Below, piece after piece: positions 45,198 through 57,179 of a stretch of DNA of 64,000 nucleotides. This DNA is from Acheta domesticus (lineage: Eukaryota > Arthropoda > Insecta > Orthoptera > Gryllidae): the NCBI GenBank assembly GCA_031308135.1, contig JAHLJT010009436.1, positions 141,196,303-141,260,302 on the forward strand, in the 5' to 3' direction. Below the pieces are notes generated by a model, which was given only the letters and a program-made list of their open reading frames with translations, was not told the origin of the DNA and made no database searches. Position numbers and translations under genes: made by a program. How positions within the stretch are numbered: position 1 is the stretch's first letter; each line of letters opens with the position of its first letter.

Positions 45198-47417
45198 AGG
45201 GTGTCCCTTATTTTCCGACTTTCAAATTTTGTACCGCTCACCCTCTAATTTTGTTTGAATGACCATAAAACATACCTATACAAAATTTTGTTGAGATCGG
45301 AGCATTCTAACCCGTGCCGACTTGAGCGCAAATTCGCATGTTGAACATGTCCAGAGCTATCACCCATCGCTGAGTCAGACTCTGAGCATAACAGTACATG
45401 AATTTTAATTGATCGTGTCCCTCATGTTGCATTGCTAATTTAACATAATATTATATGTTAGTGTCATATATGCAGTGCCGAAGAACATGTGGTTTTAATA
45501 TATAATATTAATTATTAATATAAAACACCAAATAACTGGACACAATTTACTATCAAACAAGTGCTTGAAGTTTTATTTTATAACAAATGAGACGTAAAAT
45601 AAACAGTTAGTGCAAGCGCTAAACTTGTGGTTCGTGAGAGAATGATATTTTGGGAGAAAGCAAGAATCCTGACAAGAGCTAATCAGCATTGTTAGCAAGA
45701 ACTTATTAACTTGTACTATTCGGAGTGAGGAAAATTACAAACGCTGCAAACAAGTGAGAAGATATTTTTAAGCATCATGAAGTGGAGTTTAGAAATAATT
45801 TGAAAAATCTATTTGATATTGCACATCCAAATGCTTTACAAACAATTACGTTGGGAGAAGAAATGATGTTTTTATTTCGGCAGAGAGAGCCAGGATGTAA
45901 AAGCTATCTTGCAGGACTAGACGAACATCTCATGGATAAAGAAGAAAGGGTGAGACAAAGAACATTACAAGAAGAAAAAAAGATTACAAATTCTTTGATG
46001 TGATACAACTGCATCAAACACTTCACGTTTTGAAGGAGTATATGTCATTCTTGAAGAAAATTTGGACAGAGCATCGACTTTTCCGTGCCGTCATCACATA
46101 TATAAAATCTTATTTTACAATGTGTGTTTGAATGTTAAATACGTAATGCAGCAAGCAATCCTGACACCACTTTTTTAGCATTTTAAGGAAAACTGGGAAA
46201 ATGTTAATGCCATTAATTTTCAAAGAGACAAAGAGAACGTGGAAGTTTTCTTCAATAACTTCAAAACTAAAGATGTTGAATTTTTATGAAAGTAACAAAC
46301 AAGATACACCTTCCTGGGGCAATGCATCAAGCTCAATAGATAGCAAGAGATATTTAATATTTAAAATGTTTCTGCTTAGATCAGAATCCAAACTATCTTG
46401 TGTAATTAAAAATTCCTTAAATAATGCCTCTCTGTTGATTGTAACTGATTATGTCAAACCATGGCTTTAGGGCAGAGGAGCTGTAAAAGCTCATTATCAA
46501 GATGCTTTACAAAATTTCTAAAATTGCATGAAAGAATAGATTCCTAAATTTCAAAAGCAACTTCAAAACAATTTAGACACCTTATGTAATATTTATTAGA
46601 AGAATTGTCTGTCATACTCTCTGATGAAGGAGACGTACAAATAAAAATTAAAATGGAAGCAAATTTAGCCTGAGAAAATCTGCACATGGTAGAGTGTTAC
46701 TTTCCTACTTGTAAAGAATTGGAAGAAGAATAACATGGTATGCACAATTGTATACCGATGATCGTTCTTTAATTATTAATTCGTTAATATTCAATACATC
46801 TCCTAATTCAATTTATTCTTCATTTCAATGAAACAAATTGCCAACTTTCTATCAACCAAAAGCAGATACCTATTCTCTTGCCTGAAGGTGGACTAGTTTT
46901 ATTCAAAACTGTCGTTTGACCAGAAAAAGCAACTCTTCATATTCAGAAGCTAAAAGGTTTATTTATAAAGTTGAAAGGTGTGAATGACTGCATTGAAAGG
47001 CCTGTTGAATTAATGCAAGATTTTCGTGGACTACTGAATGTAGATAAGGAGCGAAAGCAATTTTTGTTGCCTTATTCAAGATCATCATTCACTGTTCGCA
47101 TATAGCAAGAAAGAAACACTGAAAAAAAAGTACCCACTAGAAATTCAAATCATAACACAGTCTAAAGAGTGAAAGTCAATTAAATTGTAATATAAAATTA
47201 TTTATTAAAAATGTATCAGTAGTTTTCCAGTGATTGAACCCAACAATACCAATAATTCCTAACATTCAAATTTCGCGATCAAGTCGGCATGGGTTGATAT
47301 CAACCTATTGAGATGAAATTTTATTTTTGAGTAAATTTGACCCAATGGAAAATATTGAGGGGATGAGCTCAAAAAAATTTGCAAAAAAATTTTTTGGGGC
47401 AATATAAGGGACTCCCT
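45198..47417 (+). mobile_element. 2.2-kb TIR element carrying a decayed orphan gene
   Basis: The left end AGGGTGTCCCTTAT (from 45198) and right end, whose complement reads AGGGAGTCCCTTAT (ending at 47417), are inverted. A second inverted block lies about 115-135 bp inside each end (CCGTGCCGACTTGAGCGC at about 45312 and GCGATCAAGTCGGCATGG at about 47275). TA at 45197-45198 and 47417-47418 may be the target duplication, but ATT/AAT flanks make this ambiguous. The gene remnant lies between the ends in the plus orientation. The pairing of ends with that gene argues that the gene family is transposon cargo or the element's own protein. Confidence 0.75.
45770..47150 (+). pseudogene. Decayed member of an unnamed multicopy arthropod gene family
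   Basis: Successive plus-strand pieces, in several frames, keep the order of a protein family I recall as abundant, unnamed predicted proteins in arthropod genomes: NLKNLFDIAHPNALQTI, FLFRQREPGCKSYLAGLDEH, FPCRHHIYKILF, PGAMHQAQ-stop-IARDI, a DYVKPWL block, and near the end CIERPVELMQDFRGLL then KERKQFLLP. More than ten stops or shifts are present, so it is dead. No catalytic motif is assigned to this family here, and its function is not known to me. Its position between inverted termini suggests a transposon protein. Confidence 0.65.
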
Positions 47418-47419
47418 AA

Positions 47420-49400
47420 TAAGCATATTCAACAAATAATGAGATATTTCAAATATCCCATTGCAGGGTATACTAAATTTAATTTAATTTTTTACACTAT
47501 AATGAAAAGACTTAATATTAGAGGTATTGTTGGGTCTCCAAAGACCCCACTTTGTGAGATCAAATCAACTTCCTCCCTTTAATTCTATAACGTTACTGAC
47601 CATAATTATAGAGAGTAGAGTTCAGATGGAAGCACAGGGTAATTTATGTGTAATTGCAGGATTTAAACAAAAATAAATCTGATCCAATAATACCAGTTAA
47701 GGATTAAAAAGGGGATAAAACAATACTCATTTCATATTGGGGATGAAGCAGTTGTGCATACATCAAGAGTGAAGAAAATATTGCTGCCGCCAGAGTTCCG
47801 AAGTGGTCACTTTTCTTTTAAAATTAATTTTGCTACCTTTCTGTAAAATTTGATAAGAATGAATCGTAAATTCAAATCAATTCGTAAATTTAATGAAATT
47901 TGTTTTCTATGTATTGCCTCCCTGTTGACTTAATGATGTACTACTGTGTTCTAACCAGAGTTCACTGCAGCTCTCATGAGAGATTTTTCTGAAAATTATT
48001 AAATAAATTGAATTTGTCTAGTGATAGGCATCCTGAGTTTTTGTATGGTGTCTAAATAAATGCATTATGCTGTTCAATGAAAATCAGCCAGTATTTACAA
48101 AAAAAAAACCTGAAAAAATTATAATCTTTGAGAATTATTTTGAAAAAAAAATATTGTACTTTAAGTTGGTTTCCAAAGCAAAGAATTGGAAAGGAAAGTT
48201 TTGTTGCTTATCCATCATTATCTTGTTTCTTTTTAAAAATCAATATAGAGAGTTCTGCAAATGGATGCTTCAAATGGTTGGATTAATATATCTCATCAAA
48301 TAAATTTCTTTGAATAAACTTAATTTTCGTATAATTTGTTGACATAAATTGTATTATTGTCTCCTATGTTATTTCATTAGTATACCGTCTGTTTGCAGCT
48401 CTCACATGCAACCAGTTTTTATAAACAAGGTCTCTAAAGAAAGAGAATTCCACGAAGATGTGAAGAATTGCACTTTGACTTTAAAAATATTTAGGATTTG
48501 TTTAAAAAACGCATCTAAATATTCACGTAAAATGCAACCTGCAATGCATGTTAGGTTGTTTTTTTTTCTATATCGTTATATAACTCCTAAATGAAGCATT
48601 CTAGGGCCTTAAAAAACTAAAATTTTAGGCCAGTAGCCTCAAAGAAACATTCCTCAGACCGTAATCTACAGGGTGAGATCTTTTTGACTATTCTATTACG
48701 TTTTTGTTGGTTCAACGCTTCTCGATTCTACCCAACTGTTCAGAGCTCGTAGAATCTGGAACTGTATGTAAAATTACTAATTACTTAATATTCTATTCGA
48801 CTGAATTACACAGATGTACCTCTTTGCTCAATAATAAAGTTAAATAAGAATAGTTTGTATTGACAAAGGTGTATTAAATTGTTATCAATTACAAGGAAGC
48901 ATATAGAACAAGAGACAGAGGATAAGAAAGTCTTGAAGAAAAATATAAATTACAGGGTTAATATAGAAATGGAAAAATAAAGAAGAGGGTGGGGAATAGC
49001 ATGTGAGACTTCTTGCATGGGTACACTAGTTCAATAAAATTCTTGCAATATTACTTCAAAGTTTGCACTGACATTTATTCCACATTAAGCATTATGTGAT
49101 ACTTGAAATTGGGATTTAGATTATAACATATGGAACATATGTGTATATTAGTACTTATGCAACTACGTTCTACCTATGTAATCTATTTTGATGCCAAAAG
49201 GAAGGAAATCTTTACAAATAAATTTGGTGGCAGAAGATTCCCCTGTGGTTGTGCCGGGTTTTTGTGTTTTTTTTCTTCCAAAAGTCTGAAGCAAATCGTT
49301 CAATACACTATGTATTTATTTGAACTTACAGCAAGAACATTGGATTAGAATATGATGCAAATTGACCTATTGAATAACTTTCAATTAGTTTTGCTGTTGA
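47420..49400. other. Non-coding AT-rich stretch, nothing recognised
   Basis: No recognised gene or repeat. Frames are short and of low complexity. Confidence 0.5.
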
Positions 49401-49405
49401 AAATT

Positions 49406-49471
49406 CGCAATTCTTTCGTGCAGCATTAGAATACTTGAGAAAGTATTCTAATGCTGCAGGAAAGAATTGCG
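49406..49471. repeat. 31-bp hairpin with a 4-nt loop
   Basis: CGCAATTCTTTCGTGCAGCA... (49406-49436) and its reverse complement (49441-49471) pair over 31 bases with one mismatch; the loop is GAGA. It lies about 90 bp from an FB-1 relic and may be part of it. Confidence 0.9.
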
Positions 49472-49559
49472 AGTACCTATAGAGATGTAGGTACAGAGTA
49501 AGCAGTACCGAGAAAGTAAATAACTGCAAAGCTAAAGCGAAAAGTATCAATTTCCCCAA

Positions 49560-50400
49560 AGAAAACTCGCATTGTGAATTCTTGATACCAAAAAAAGTGG
49601 ATATTTCTTGCAGCTATACGCAGTAAATTATTTCTTCTAACACGTAGGACAGTCAGGACCCATGTTTTGTGGGTCTTTGGTACCGAGATATTGATTTACG
49701 GCAAAACATTTTACCTTCCGTCTACAACACCAGTGCCTAAATAGTTAAGACGATATTCTCCAAAACTGGCATTTCCCAAACGATTTGGCTGAACTCGAGA
49801 GCCTGCTAATTTGAAAAGGGTATTTTGATTTTTGGGGATACTTCACATGAAACGTCTACGACAGTTTCGAAAATTTCTCAAAAATGGCTGCAAACATTTC
49901 ATGGTGAATAGTGCAAATTACGCTTATAAAAGTAGAGCTGGTCCCATTTTCGAAAATTCTATCTCTGAATATCTCTGAATTTTCGAAAATTGCAAAAGTT
50001 TAAAATCTTTTTTCGATGTCTTTAATTACATTATTGAATTTTTTCTCCATGAAACCTGTTCTCAAACTGGATGTGTAAAGTCGTGTATATTGTTTTAAAT
50101 ATATGAGTAGTTTGCGCATATTTTTGCGTGAAAATAAAATTTTAAAGAAATACATAAACAAAATTTTCCCAAAAACTGCTCCATTTTTTTCTTTACTTTT
50201 TTGTTTTCGAATAGAGCAAAGTAGGTTTATAAAAATGATGCAAGTCGCATTATTGTTGAACGTTATTTTTAAATAATCATTTTCAAAAGTTTAATTTTTC
50301 CGGCGTGTTCCAACAGTTGTGATATTGAAACAGAGTATTTCATAATAAAATATTTTCTTCAAAATCAAATCTTTAAATAATGTAATTCAAAATTATTTGA
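49560..50400. mobile_element. FB-1 relic, partial
   Basis: Shares the block order of the other copies: CACGTAGGACAGTCAGGACC, TTTTGTGGGTCTTTGGTACC, CAACACCAGTGCCTAAAT, then GGGGATACTTCACATGAAAC, and CTCAAAAATGGCTGC. Non-coding and more diverged than the copy at 51.7 kb. Confidence 0.55.
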
Positions 50401-50990
50401 AGATGGGAGTTTATCTCGGGTAATTTTGAGTTACCATTACAATTAATGCGAGAAAGTATGTGCTGTTGTAACATCACTGTTGTTATCAAAATTAATTAAA
50501 ATCCTGTATTCAATAATTATTTTCTCCCTTGTAAGAGAGCTTACGGTGTTTAACACAAATGAAACAAGTCGAAATTATCAAGAAAACGGGCACAGAGCAC
50601 TGTCCGCCGATACCATAAACATATAGGCAACTTTCCTCAATGTCGTGTAGATTTCACAGGCAGATAAAGCACGCTCGACCTCCGACACATGAAAGCACGC
50701 CAGCGAGAAGATCCATAATATAATGCGTTTTGTCCCACTATTGCTAACCAACCGTCGTTAATAACGCAGGCCAACGACCAAAAAGCTTTTTGTGCGTGTT
50801 TACCTAATTCTTATCATTTTAAGTGTGCTGACTCCAAAAATAACATTAAAAATGCTGTATCACCCACCATTTGCTCACATTTTTACATTTTCTCTGTATA
50901 GCTAGGCAAATGCTCTGAGTATATAGAAATGTATGACATGCAGGGAGTTATAAATTCCCATATTTACTAAGTGAATGGGATAGTAGGGCA
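50401..50990. other. Non-coding stretch, nothing recognised
   Basis: AT-rich, without a recognised gene or repeat. Confidence 0.45.
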
Positions 50991-50999
50991 CGAGATTAG

Positions 51000-51570
51000 C
51001 ATTAGTCTAGAAAGAATTGGCCTGTAAGAAAATCATTAAATCCAGGGGAAAAGAACATTCTACAGTAACATCTGGTAGATCAACACAAGTTTCTACTGCC
51101 TTCATTGAACATAAAATTAGGTCTCATGAAACAATTGCCTTACCTAAAGATGAGCAGTGTTTCAAGCACCTTTGTGAAACGTTTATGCAATTGTCTGCAG
51201 CAAAATTATTAAAAGAAGGTATTTTCATTGAGACTGATATTAGAATAGTGATGTTTGATCCCCAATTTGAACTACATATGACAGAAAATGACAGTGAAGC
51301 GTAGAGTGCTTTTAATCACGTTAATAAGTTCCTAGTCAACAAAAAAGACCCAGACTATCAAGCAATTATTGCAAATATGCTGAATGCTTTCAGAAATTGA
51401 GAGGTTTAATGATCCTCAAGGTTTACTTTTTAAACCGTCATTTACAATTCTTTCCGGACGATTTAGATGATGTAAGTGAAGAACAAGGTACGCGTTTTGA
51501 TTGAAATCTGGAAGTGACGAAAAAAAATTTCAGGGACGCTGGAACACCAATATGATGGAAGATTACTGTT
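51000..51570 (+). pseudogene. Fragment of a second unnamed multicopy arthropod gene family
   Basis: The frame 51017-51304 reads FDPQFELHMTENDSEA, a stop in place of the expected Trp, then SAFNHVNKFLVNKKDPDYQA. A frame change leads to LKVYFLNRHLQFFPDDLDDV and SEEQGTRFD; after another, MMEDYCW. This order (F.LHFL.SHL.FFP.NLG.VSEE.GERF...Y.G.W...MMADYCW) matches abundant uncharacterised proteins I recall from arthropods and other invertebrates, which are probably transposon-derived. Only the C-terminal part remains. Function unknown to me. It is truncated on the right before an FB-1 element. Confidence 0.6.
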
Positions 51571-51716
51571 GGAGAGAGAGTTTTCAATGAGAGAGTCGGC
51601 AAACGGCGCAATGGAGAACAAGCTATATCAGGGGCTTTAAAGAAAAGAGACAAAGAAACACACGTCAATGGACACGTAAAGACTTTGAAGAATGTAATGT
51701 TAAGAATATAAAACCA

Positions 51717-53050
51717 TCTTATATTTTTACTTTCCCGTATACATACGTATATACGGAGTAATATACGTATTGTAGGGAAAGTCATGTAATGCTGGGCGAA
51801 AAAACGGCGAATTTTCGGCGGAAAAAAATTCCTTGCCGAGCGCTGATAACGAAAAAGTTAATAAAATCAGTTGCTAAATTAAAATCATGTCATACTGTCA
51901 TCATGTCATACAGGAAAAAAAATCATGTCATACTGTCGATCTGGCTCTAGAAGAAGCTTTGAGGTTTTGAAAAAGATTCTGCAAAATTTGGGGGTACTTT
52001 ACATGAAGCCCTCGGACATTTTCAATATTTTCTCAAAAACCGCTCCAAACGTTTTCTTTAAATTTCTTGTATGAATAAAGTAAAATGCACTTAAGATGGC
52101 ATAGGTCCGATTTTCACGGATAACTCTAAATTTTCGAAAATTGTGAAAGTTTGAATTTTATTCGGCGTCTTTCTCCAACTACAAAATTGCAGATAGAGAT
52201 TTTTCCTTCGAATAAAATTTGTTCTCCGAAGTGAGTTCTTTGTTTAAGGTCATATATATCGTTTCGAAAATTTTAGTAGTTTTCACGCAACATTGCGTTC
52301 AATATGTGCAATTTTAAAAAATTACAAAAACAAGATTTTCTCAAAAACGGCTCCAAATTTTTTCTTTAAACTTTTGATGAAGATAGTTCTAAATGCGCTC
52401 TGTGAAATGACATTAAAGTTTCTCGAAAATTGAATAGTTTTCTGTGAAAACTAGCTGAAATTGCGCATTTTCAGAAACGCTCATACGTCATTTTCTCAAA
52501 AATGGTTTCAAATTTTTTGTTCAAACTTTTCGAGCGGATAGTACTAATTGCACTCTTTAATATGGCGTATTGTTAATTTTTGGGTATTTTTGTTTTTTCA
52601 AAAATTACAAAAAATTATTTTTTTTAAAGTTCTCTCATACGGTTAAAATGCACATTTCCAGCAATTTATAATTACTGTTGAATTTGTGAGTGTAAGTGCT
52701 TTAAATGACTTCAAATGAAGTTTTTCGAAAACTCAAAACTTTTCTGTAAAAAAGAGCTTCATATTTCGTATTTACAGTAGCGCTTAAACGCCATTTTCTT
52801 GAAATGGCTCCATATTTTTCAACGAAAATTGCCATTTAGGGCAAGGTTTAATTGTTTTTTTATATTCTTAAAGTAATAGTTTTGTTCTACTATTAGAAAA
52901 CCGAAAACTTAAGAAAATGTCGAAAAAATGTAGTTTGGGCGGCGATAGATGACAGCTGTCAAGAGTATTGGCAAGTCCGAAAAGTTAGCCGAGACCAAAC
53001 CAAACAGATAACTAATACGGGAAAGTCTGTGCCATTCTGTAGCACCACTA
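51717..53050. mobile_element. FB-1 element, right terminus missing
   Basis: The left end has the GTATATACGGAGTAATATACG palindromic motif (about 51750), then TGATAACGAAAAAG and the shared central blocks. The right half matches the right arm of the copy at 23.6-27.5 kb (GCCATTTAGGGCAAGG, GGCGGCGATAGATG, TGTGCCATTCTGTAGCAC). It stops near 53050, where the reference copy has about 150 further bases including the terminal motif. A CATGTCATACTG motif is locally duplicated at 51886-51932. Confidence 0.75.
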
Positions 53051-53052
53051 GT

Positions 53053-54060
53053 TTTAGATGTTGCCCAAACATTCGACCGAGTCTGACACATGGCATTAAC
53101 AAGAAGACACAAAGAAGCAGATACATCCTTTTATCTTATCCAAATAATCGCCAACTTCCTGGAAGATAATACTTTATCGGTCACGATCAGTAACCATGGA
53201 TCAGATCCTGAAACTGTCAAAGCAGAATTACTACAAGAGTTGCCGCTTTCTCCGACATTATTTATTCTGTATGTGGCAGATTTACTTAATCTCAGCTTAA
53301 TAAAAATAGCCCAGTTTGCCGATGATTCTGCAATCCGGCCATTCACTAGAACTGACTAAAATCCAACTTCAATTATTTCTTAACATTCTAGTCCGCTGGT
53401 CCTCCAAAATAAAAATCAAATTAAAAAAAGCTACTGTAAAAGTTTTCACCCTGAGGCCATAAAATCCTCCCACCAACCACTTATAATCAGGAAGTAATTA
53501 TCTGTCACCTTCATAACAAACCCATCAAGTACCTAGGATTATTAATGGATACGCAATTAAATTGGAAACAGCGTTAAATAATACAGTGATACAGGCTATA
53601 GCAAAACCCCACCAAGTCCAATAATAAATAAGTCAGCCAAACTTCCTTGTAGCACAGCCCCAACTAAATTTAAAACCATAAGTCAATCGTTCTTATTACA
53701 TACTTGTTCAGTTTTGATAAACGCAGCAAGATTGAACTAAAAAGACCGTAAAAAAACAGTTTCTCTGTGCAAATACAAATGCACCTTCACCTTGATTTAT
53801 TTCCAACCAAGAGGCTGTATAATCAATTCCAACTCGAAGCAATAGAAAACACATCATGAATCTCTCCACAATAACGTACTTCAAATCATCAGAATACTCA
53901 CCCTCCGATAAGGCAGAAACCCCACTCTTAAGATCCGCATTAAAAATAAATTTCCTTTCTATACCTTCCGAACAAAATTTTCCGAAATATGACTACCCGG
54001 AGGTCTTACCATAAAGAATTCCTCCCTTCAAAATTAATTTTTAGAATTAAGTTTATTTTA
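53053..54060 (+). pseudogene. Jockey-like LINE ORF2 relic (RT palm to C-terminus)
   Basis: Reads LDVAQTFDRV-stop-H (the usual LDVEKAFDRVWH with Trp changed to a stop), then IIANFLEDNTLSVTI, LLQELPLSPTLFILYVADLL (usually GVPQGSVLSPTLFNLY), and IAQFADDSAI (FADD catalytic box). The downstream thumb and tail are recognisable in broken frames to about 54010. The part upstream of the first Asp is replaced by the FB-1 element. Many stops. Confidence 0.75.
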
Positions 54061-54884
54061 AGCCAACAATATAGAGAGTAAACTGAACTTTATAAAATAT
54101 GAAAATGTTTATAATAAAGAACTCGTAAAATAAAATACCACGTTTACCACTCGTAACATTTACCAACGTTACCAACGTAACATATTATTAATTTGACCCA
54201 TCTCTAAATAGCCTTGCTTGGCCATACCCAGCGATGGCACCGCGCTAAGATAGAAATGTCTTGTAAACAGCGTTGAGTCACGACTGCGTGTCAATCGCGC
54301 ACGTTTTCTTGAGCTTGCTACTCCCTCTCTTTCAAATACGTTGTTGAATTATGAATAAAAGAAGCAACGTGCGTTCTTGACCGCATCGATAATAAGACAC
54401 TTCCGCATACGTGGAATAGAACCTGATTAAATCAACAATCGAGTTTCAGTTATTGTTTGATAGTATTGTCCACGGTGGAAATACATGGTATTGCCGACGA
54501 AATAATTCCCCCTCCCCCCTAACTCCCCTCGAATATAGCAAAACGAAAACTAGAAAAATCTTGCTGAACGTGGTGAACATATCATAGCGTGCCTCACGAA
54601 ACAGCATACAAATTACTTTCAATCTTCTAATTTATCATTTATTCACAAGACTGGAGATTGCTATACCTTGGGTCACGAAAATCTCAATTCCCTTCCGTTC
54701 GATTAAGCAGTTCCTCGAGATGGCAGTTGAAGTTCTTTGTGGTTTTGCTTCCCGTTATGTACCGAGTTCCTTTCTATTAGTCTTACGTTTCAAGGAACAT
54801 TGCAAAACCAGAGACTTTTAAGTACATTAAACGAGCATTCTGTATTTAGTATTTCAACCAGTAATTTTCAATTTACTCATAGAA
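54061..54884. other. Upstream region of the IR gene
   Basis: No gene is recognised. It is presumably promoter and 5' UTR of the IR gene, but no TATA box or initiator can be singled out with confidence in this AT-rich sequence. A C-rich run is present at 54508-54527. Confidence 0.35.
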
Positions 54885-55514
54885 ATGCACAAGTTATTTC
54901 AATTAACAGTAATTTTAGGACTGTGGAAAAGTGACTGGATAGAAACCCACGGAAGTTTACTACTTTCGAGTGAAACGCTTTTCAGTGGAATGGAAACTGA
55001 TGATTCAGATATATCATTGGAGAATGACACAGTGACTGAATCGGAATGGAACAGAACTGTAACGTATGCTCCTCGTTACGTATGTTGCGAACTCGCAGGG
55101 AATGCCAAACCGATAACATTATTTATAGATTACATCACCACCCATTACTTCGGGACATGCACGACCGTGTTGGTGTACGACGAGTATTACGAAGAGCGCG
55201 AGCGCTGGGTGCTGGGCGCGTTTCTGCGCGACGGCGGGAGGCCGCGCCTGCAGGTGCGCTGGCGCGACGCCGCCCGCGGCGGCCGCCTCTTCCGCTCCGA
55301 CAGGGGCTGCCGCCACTTCGCGTTCCTGCTGCGGCGCCTGGAGGACAGCGGGCCGCTGCCGCCCGTGCCGCCCGACAGCCGCGTCCTCGTCCTCACGCAG
55401 TCCGACCGCCAGCCCGTCCGGGCCTTCCTCGACGCTTCGTTCCCCGTGCGCCTGCCGGACCTGCTGGTGGCGGCGGACAGACCGCTCCCCACGGACGTGG
55501 CGCGGGAGGCGCAG
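54885..55514 (+). CDS. Ionotropic receptor (IR) gene, exon 1: signal peptide and N-terminal domain
   Basis: An ATG at 54885 opens a frame that continues to a TGA at 55599. Residues 1-15 are hydrophobic after MHK and could be a signal peptide. Residues about 65-110 (CCELAGNAKPITLFIDYITT and TTVLVYDEYYE) and 110-210 look like the divergent N-terminal domain of insect IRs, with PDLLVAADRPL near the end. The chosen donor is CAG|GTGCTT at 55514/55515 (phase 0); ATT|GTAAAA at 55589/55590, also phase 0, is the alternative. Codons from about 55180 are extremely GC-rich, in contrast with the AT-rich start and the introns. IRs are variant glutamate-receptor-type cation channels for smell, taste or thermo- and hygrosensation in sensory dendrites. 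The subfamily is not assignable from this part alone. Confidence 0.72.
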
Positions 55515-55908
55515 GTGCTTGACGCAGAGGCACTCAGACCTTACATCAGTGTTCATTACCCCGCCACCAGAGACAACGCCATCCCAATTGTAAAACGCTG
55601 AGGTTACTAATAGTTTCCTTTCCCGACGCTAGTTGTGCAGCGAAGTTCGTGGCATGCTACGGTGCCACGACGCGCGCTATTGCCACCAGTAGAAGACATT
55701 GACACCACTGCCTTACATAGTCAGAGAACAAATTTTCAAATTTTTCCTCTCGGGCAATTCGTAGGGGAGCGGTTAGACCACTCGCTTTCCACACTGGACC
55801 GGGAAGCAAATATTGGTATATCTATGTTCGAGTTTCCAGGCACGTCAACTGCTGTAGTCATTAATCCCGTCAGTGTACTGAATATTTTATCCCGAGAAGT
55901 GACGAAGG

Positions 55909-55939
<31 letters not shown>

Positions 55940-56215
55940 TCATACGCACGTACGAGAGGATAGGACAAGGAAGAGGAAGGAAAGATCGCGTGTGGTCCGT
56001 AACCCGTTTGTCAGGGTATTGCCCCGACATTCGCTTGGTATTAATCGGAGGAACCACAAAAACTAACGATCAGAGCAGCCAGTCGCCAGAATTATCTTCC
56101 AGGCAGCGGGGTAATTCGACCTAGCTACACAGTATTGAAAATCCGCTAACGACGGGATTCGAACTCTAAAACAGAGATTCGGTCTTTGCAGAAACAGTGG
56201 CTCTGAGCTAAACAT
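55940..56215 (-). mobile_element. SINE-A, copy 4
   Basis: On the minus strand it reads TTAGCTCAGAGCC (box A), GAGTTCGAATCCCG (box B), then GTAGCTAGGTCGAATT, CCTCCGATTAATACCAAGCG and AATGTCGGGGCAATACC. Oriented opposite to copy 5, with the two heads about 70 bp apart. Confidence 0.85.
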
Positions 56216-56284
56216 ATGTCAGTCCTGTCTAGGCAAGTGGAATTTGTGACGGACAAATCGGATTCGCATTGGCAGGTTTTCTTG

Positions 56285-56645
56285 AATTTCTTCCATGGGC
56301 AGAGTTAGCTCAGAGTCAGTCCTACGTTCGAGTCCCGTCAGTGGCGGATTTTCGACTCTAACTTCATAGCTAGGTCGAATTCAGCCGCCGTCAGCAGGAG
56401 AATTCTAGAGACCGGCTGCTTTGGTCGACAGTTTTCCGTAGTTTCTACGAGGAATACCACGCGAATGCCGGAGCAGTACCTTAACATACGAGCTTCAGAC
56501 CGCGAGATTTTTCCTTCATCTTCCTTGTCCTATCCCTTCCCCACAATTACTCCGTAAGAGGACGTTTAGGTCGGCGCTGAATCTCATACAGCGTGGGAGG
56601 TACACCACCTCCAGGCATAAAAGCATTCACTACACTAACGGGACT
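56285..56645 (+). mobile_element. SINE-A, copy 5
   Basis: Box A GTTAGCTCAGAG and box B CGTTCGAGTCCCG, followed by TAGCTAGGTCGAATTC, GGAGAATTCTAGAGACCGGC and GCGAATGCCGGAGCAGTACC. The 3' part is more diverged (TCGGCGCTGAATC, ACACTAACGGGAC). Confidence 0.85.
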
Positions 56646-57179
56646 TTTGATCATACCCATTGTCATGCCCGGATATCAAACAATTGATATTTCCTTGCCT
56701 CTCATTTTATCATTGCTCAAACGTAGCATTGCTCCGATATTATTTATAACAAGGTCGGGTGGCAAGATAACCTACACCAGGCACCTGCAAGCTTCATGCT
56801 ATTTATAAATGTTAAAATCTTGTTTTTGGACGAAGTGTATATCATCTTGTTACTGCCTCGGCCCTTCATAATTCTCAATAAAACGTAGCGTATGGTAACA
56901 AGATAAGCCACACTTCCGCCAAAATCGTGATATCATCATTTGAAAATAGCGGAAGGCTTTCTATAGATTATCCTAGATTTAAGCCTTGAGCGCATCAAAT
57001 ACTATCCCATTAAAATCCTTCATACAGGCCTTGTAAGTGTGGCCATGAGGTCCAAGCAATTATAATATGTCTACCAACGTCATTATAGGCAGGCTCACGT
57101 TGTGGTCTGACATTCTACCCTCAGTAATATCGAAGTAGATCAGGTAGTATGACCTTTTGAGAACGAGCAATCAGCCCTC

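Noticed and set aside
55046..55522. Arg/Ala-rich frames of 158, 145 and 101 codons over the GC-rich block
   Set aside because: Shadows of the IR exon caused by low stop-codon density in GC-rich DNA.
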